A DNA stretch of 64,000 nt. Origin: Steroidobacteraceae bacterium (GTDB taxonomy: Bacteria; Pseudomonadota; Gammaproteobacteria; Steroidobacterales; Steroidobacteraceae). The first letter of the stretch is position 1. Every line of letters begins with the position of its first letter. The DNA is taken from positions 157,829 to 221,828 of the forward strand of contig JAPZRU010000012.1 of assembly GCA_027531255.1 (NCBI GenBank). Reading direction: 5' to 3'. Shown here one piece after another: positions 61,099 to 64,000 of this stretch. The translations under genes and the position numbers were made by a program. The notes under the pieces were generated by a model. That model was given only the letters and a program-made list of their open reading frames with translations, was not told where the DNA came from and searched no databases.

Positions 61099-62126
61099 GC
61101 GGCGAACAGCTCCGACACCGCCCGCTCCACGCGCAGGCCGCTGCCGGCATCGTCCAGTGGATCGCGCCGCAGGCGATGCCGCAGCGCCGGACCCGCGATC
61201 CGCCTGAGGTGCGCGTCGCCGACCGACGTATCGGCGTCCAGCGCCGCGAGCGCGCGCGCCGCGCGCATCAGCGTCAGTTCGCCGCGCAAGCCGTCGGTGC
61301 CGAGCTTGAGGCACAGCTCCGCGGCCCGCGCGAGCACGGCGTCAGGCACGGCGACGTTCGGCAGCCGCTCGCGCGCGGTCAGGATCTGGCGACGCACCTT
61401 CGCGTCCTGCTTCGACCACTTGGCGACGAAGCCCTCGGGGTCGCGCTCGAACTCGTCGCGGCGCCGCACGACCTCGACGCGCGTCGGCAGGTCGGTGGGA
61501 GTCCGCACGTCGACGGACAGTCCGAAGCGGTCGAGCAGCTGCGGGCGCAGTTCGCCTTCCTCGGGATTGCCGCTGCCGACCAGCACGAACCGCGCCGGGT
61601 GCCGCACCGACAGCCCTTCGCGCTCGACCACGTTCTCGCCCGAGGCAGCGACGTCGATCAGCAGGTCGACGAGGTGGTCCTCGAGCAGGTTCACCTCGTC
61701 CACGTACAGGAAGCCGCGGTTCGCGCGGGCCAGCAGCCCGGGCTCGAAGGCCTTCACGCCGTCGGCGAGCGCACGCTCGAGATCGAGTGCACCGACGACG
61801 CGATCCTCGGTGGCGCCGAGCGGCAGGTCGACGACCGGCACCGGCGCCACGCGCGACTTCGGCGGCGCGTCGTCCGCGCCGTGCTGCGTACGGCAGTCCT
61901 CGCACCACGCGGTGCGCACGTTCGGGTCGCAGCCGTAGCGGCAGCCGACCACCACGCGCATCGGCGGCAGCAGCGCCGCGAGCGCGCGCACCGCGGTGGA
62001 CTTGCCGGTGCCGCGGTCACCGAACGCGAGCACCCCGCCGATGCTGGGATCGACCGCGGTCGCGAGCAGCGCGAGCTTGATCTCTTCCTGCCCGACGATC
62101 GCGGAGAACGGGAAACTGGCGCGCAT
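61095..62126 (-). CDS. bchI: Magnesium chelatase ATPase subunit I
   Basis: The 343-residue AAA+ ATPase drives Mg insertion. It begins with FPFSAIVGQEEIKLALL; the Walker A is FGDRGTGKSTAV, and the Walker B is LYVDEVNLLED. A Cys-rich stretch (CRYGCDP then WCEDC) lies between them. It is first in the bchI-bchD-bchO-rluB-methyltransferase operon. The upstream 33 bp to the lipoprotein gene are short, so the promoter may lie further up. Confidence 0.97.
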   Translation of the reverse strand: MRASFPFSAIVGQEEIKLALLATAVDPSIGGVLAFGDRGTGKSTAVRALAALLPPMRVVVGCRYGCDPNVRTAWCEDCRTQHGADDAPPKSRVAPVPVVDLPLGATEDRVVGALDLERALADGVKAFEPGLLARANRGFLYVDEVNLLEDHLVDLLIDVAASGENVVEREGLSVRHPARFVLVGSGNPEEGELRPQLLDRFGLSVDVRTPTDLPTRVEVVRRRDEFERDPEGFVAKWSKQDAKVRRQILTARERLPNVAVPDAVLARAAELCLKLGTDGLRGELTLMRAARALAALDADTSVGDAHLRRIAGPALRHRLRRDPLDDAGSGLRVERAVSELFAA

Positions 62127-62159
62127 TCGGACTCGGCTCCGTCGGGACGTCCGGGGATT

Positions 62160-62417
62160 CTAGGCGCACCCGGCGCCGCACGGCCACGCGACGAGCCGCA
62201 CCGGTGCAACGGCCGCCGCGCCGGCAGCCGGCGCGGGCGGGGGGCTCGCGGCGGGCGCAGGCGGCGGCGCGGAACCGGTCGCGGGCCCGGTGCCCGCCGC
62301 GGGCGCACCGTCACCCACCGGTTCTTTCGAGCCGCCACAACCGGCGGCCGCGAAGCCGGCGGTGCCCAGCAGCAGAGTGCGCAACGCCGCGCGCCGCGCA
62401 GCCTGGTTCCGGTCCAT
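62160..62417 (-). CDS. Small lipoprotein with Tat-like signal, Pro/Ala-rich
   Basis: An 85-residue frame starting MDRNQAARRAALRTLLLGTA has a twin-Arg followed by a hydrophobic core and a lipobox AAGC (Cys27). The rest is a Pro/Ala/Gly-rich spacer ending in CGAGCA. It resembles the anchors of small secreted redox or peptide precursors, but no family is recognised. It lies between lnt and bchI on the same strand. A Tat-exported lipoprotein is an inference from the signal. Confidence 0.5.
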   Translation of the reverse strand: MDRNQAARRAALRTLLLGTAGFAAAGCGGSKEPVGDGAPAAGTGPATGSAPPPAPAASPPPAPAAGAAAVAPVRLVAWPCGAGCA

Positions 62418-62465
62418 CGGCCTGCTCCCGTTGGATGGGGCCGACGCGGCCCCGGTCGCCCGATT

Positions 62466-64000
62466 CTAGACGCGTTCGGCCGCGCCCCGTCGCGCGCTAC
62501 GGCGCTGCCAAGCTGCGAGTCCGAGTCCCAGCACGCAGGCGCCGAGCACCGGCCAGTTGCGGACCACGGCGTACGGCGTGAGCCCCGCGTGCGGCACGAC
62601 TTCGCCGCGCAGCACTTCCGGCACGAACTGCGTCGAGCGCGCCACCACGCGGCCGCGAGGGTCGATGAACGCGGAGATGCCGTTGTTCGTGGCCCGCATC
62701 ATCCAGCGGCCCGCCTCGAGTGAGCGCATCCGCGCGATCTGCAGGTGCTGGTGGGGCGCCGTGGAGTCGCCGAACCACGCGTCGTTGCTGACGTTCACGA
62801 GCAGCGTCGCCTCGCGCAGCACGGCGAGCTGCTCGGCCGCGTACGCGTCCTCGTAGCAGATCGTCTGGCCCAGCAGCTCGCCCGCGGCCGGCAGCGGCGG
62901 CTGGTCGGCGGGGCCGGGGTGGAAGTCGGCGTACGCGAGGTTCCGCAGCCTCATCCACTCGCGGATGAAGCCGGGCACCGGGAAGAACTCGCCGAACGGC
63001 ACGAGCCGCCGCTTGTAGTACCAGTGCTCGCCCGCGGCACCGAACGCGGCGAGCCCGTTGCGGTACTGCTGCGTCTCGAAGTCGTAGCGGATCAGCCCGA
63101 ACACGAGGTCGGCGCCGCGCGCCTGCGCCTCGCGGTAGATCGACGCCAGGTAGTCGACGGCCTCGTGGTACAGCAGCGGCAGCGTCGCCTCGGGCCACAC
63201 GACGATCCGCGCCCCCCACGACTGGTCGGTCAGCGAGCGGTAGAGGTCGAGCGTCTTCCGACGCGTCTGCGGATCCCACTTCACGTCCTGCGGGATCGAG
63301 CCCTGCACGAGCGCGACCGGGATCGGCGCGCCACTCGGGCGCGTCCACTCGACCGTGCGCAGCGCGCCGCCGCCGAGCCAGAGCGCCGCGAGCACCAGGC
63401 CCGCGACGACGCGCTGGCGCACGTCGCCCTGTGCGAGTGCGAGCACGGCACCCGCGGTGACGGCCGCCGCGAAGCTGAGCCCGTAGATGCCGAGCACCGG
63501 CGCCCACCCGGACAGCCACGTGTCGAGCTGGCCGTAGCCGACCGCGAGCCACGGGAAGCCCGACAGGAACCAGCCGCGGAACCACTCCATCAGCACCCAC
63601 GCGGCCGGCAGCGCGAGCAGCCACCCCGCGAGCCCGCCGCGCGGCAGGAAGCGCGCGAGCGCCCACCCGATTGCGGCCGCGTAGGAGCCCATGATCGCGA
63701 CCATGCCGAGCATCAGGAACAGCGCGAGCGGCAGGGGCGCGCGACCGAAGACGTGGATGCTGATGTACAGCCAGTAGGTGCCCGCGAGGAACAGGCCGAA
63801 TGCGAACGCGAAGCCGGTCCACGCGGCGCGTTTCGGGCTCGCGTCCTGCCACAGCCAGAACAGTGCGGCAAGGCACAGGAAGCCGAGCGGGAACAGGTCG
63901 AACGGGGCGAACGACAGCGACTGCAGGGCGCCGAGCGGCAGCGCGAGCCACGGCGCGCCGGCGCGCAGGCCGCCGAGACGCTCGACGGCCGCCGGCGGCG
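62466..64000 (-). CDS. lnt: Apolipoprotein N-acyltransferase (start beyond the window)
   Basis: At least 511 codons of Lnt are present; the initiation codon is off the right edge. The N-terminal half has several membrane helices (FGRAPLPLALFLMLGMVAIMG, ALPAAWVLMEWFRGWFLSGFP). The nitrilase domain has the catalytic triad Glu in VWPEATLP, Lys in YYKRRLVPFGEFF and Cys in GQTICYEDAY. It completes lipoprotein maturation in the inner membrane, which PufC would need. Confidence 0.95.
   Translation of the reverse strand, partial: PPAAVERLGGLRAGAPWLALPLGALQSLSFAPFDLFPLGFLCLAALFWLWQDASPKRAAWTGFAFAFGLFLAGTYWLYISIHVFGRAPLPLALFLMLGMVAIMGSYAAAIGWALARFLPRGGLAGWLLALPAAWVLMEWFRGWFLSGFPWLAVGYGQLDTWLSGWAPVLGIYGLSFAAAVTAGAVLALAQGDVRQRVVAGLVLAALWLGGGALRTVEWTRPSGAPIPVALVQGSIPQDVKWDPQTRRKTLDLYRSLTDQSWGARIVVWPEATLPLLYHEAVDYLASIYREAQARGADLVFGLIRYDFETQQYRNGLAAFGAAGEHWYYKRRLVPFGEFFPVPGFIREWMRLRNLAYADFHPGPADQPPLPAAGELLGQTICYEDAYAAEQLAVLREATLLVNVSNDAWFGDSTAPHQHLQIARMRSLEAGRWMMRATNNGISAFIDPRGRVVARSTQFVPEVLRGEVVPHAGLTPYAVVRNWPVLGACVLGLGLAAWQRRSARRGAAERV

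Noticed and set aside
58116..62723. 1535-codon frame antisense to bchO, bchD and bchI
   Set aside because: Low-complexity Arg/Ala/Gly sequence with no domains; the opposite strand encodes known pigment genes.

Overview
The window is a nearly complete photosynthesis gene cluster (PGC) of a very high-GC purple (anoxygenic phototrophic) proteobacterium. The diagnostic genes are a type-2 reaction centre (pufLM, puhA), a tetraheme cytochrome subunit (pufC), LH1 antenna genes (pufB, pufA), the bacteriochlorophyll a pathway (bchIDO, bchM, acsF, bchFNBL, bchCXYZ, bchG, bchP, bchH), a spirilloxanthin-type carotenoid set (crtE, B, I, C, D, F) and the ppaA-ppsR regulator pair. Only the oxygen-dependent cyclase AcsF is present (no bchE), and no LH2 (puc) antenna, RuBisCO or crtA is seen. 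This fits a facultative or aerobic phototroph with RC-LH1 only. The flanking TonB receptor, cupin, Spinster-like MFS, lnt, DUF3422 and RluB genes suit a Gamma- or Betaproteobacterium; I cannot fix the genus.

Layout. 1-5.4 kb holds ordinary flanking genes: a partial VOC protein, an Lrp regulator, and a TonB receptor-cupin-MFS run. 5.4-22.2 kb (minus strand) is one tightly packed unit, bchF-bchN-bchB-bchH-bchL-bchM-lhaA-puhA-puhB-puhC-acsF-puhE-dxs, ending in a small membrane protein and an SMR exporter. 22.4-29.4 kb (plus strand) is ppaA-ppsR-bchG-pucC-like-bchP-tspO plus a small membrane protein. 29.4-43.7 kb (minus strand) is the superoperon crtE-crtF-bchC-bchX-bchY-bchZ-pufB-pufA-pufL-pufM-pufC, followed closely by ispH, an Old Yellow Enzyme-type oxidoreductase and a threonine dehydratase-type enzyme. 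43.8-52.9 kb holds crtC, a small membrane protein, crtB, crtI, crtD, a DUF2306-like membrane protein, a cytochrome P450 and an ATP-grasp enzyme. 52.8-56.5 kb holds a secreted orphan, small genes behind an XRE regulator, and a DUF3422 protein. 56.5-62.1 kb (minus strand) is bchI-bchD-bchO-rluB-methyltransferase. The window ends with a small lipoprotein and lnt.

How the parts work together. dxs and ispH can raise isoprenoid supply for both carotenoids and the bacteriochlorophyll tail. BchIDH, BchM and AcsF, then BchNBL, BchXYZ, BchF, BchC, BchG and BchP, make bacteriochlorophyll. Crt enzymes make the carotenoid. PuhB, PuhC, PuhE and LhaA assemble RC-LH1. Sites resembling the PpsR/CrtJ motif TGT-N12-ACA lie in the bchF/ppaA, bchG, bchC and crtE/crtC promoter regions, and at three of them the motif contains a TTGACA -35 box. 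This implies one repressor, encoded inside the cluster, controlling all four transcription units.

The least explained parts are the P450/ATP-grasp/DUF2306 group next to crtD, the unusual methyltransferase co-transcribed with bchIDO, and the about 210-bp insert between pufB and pufA.
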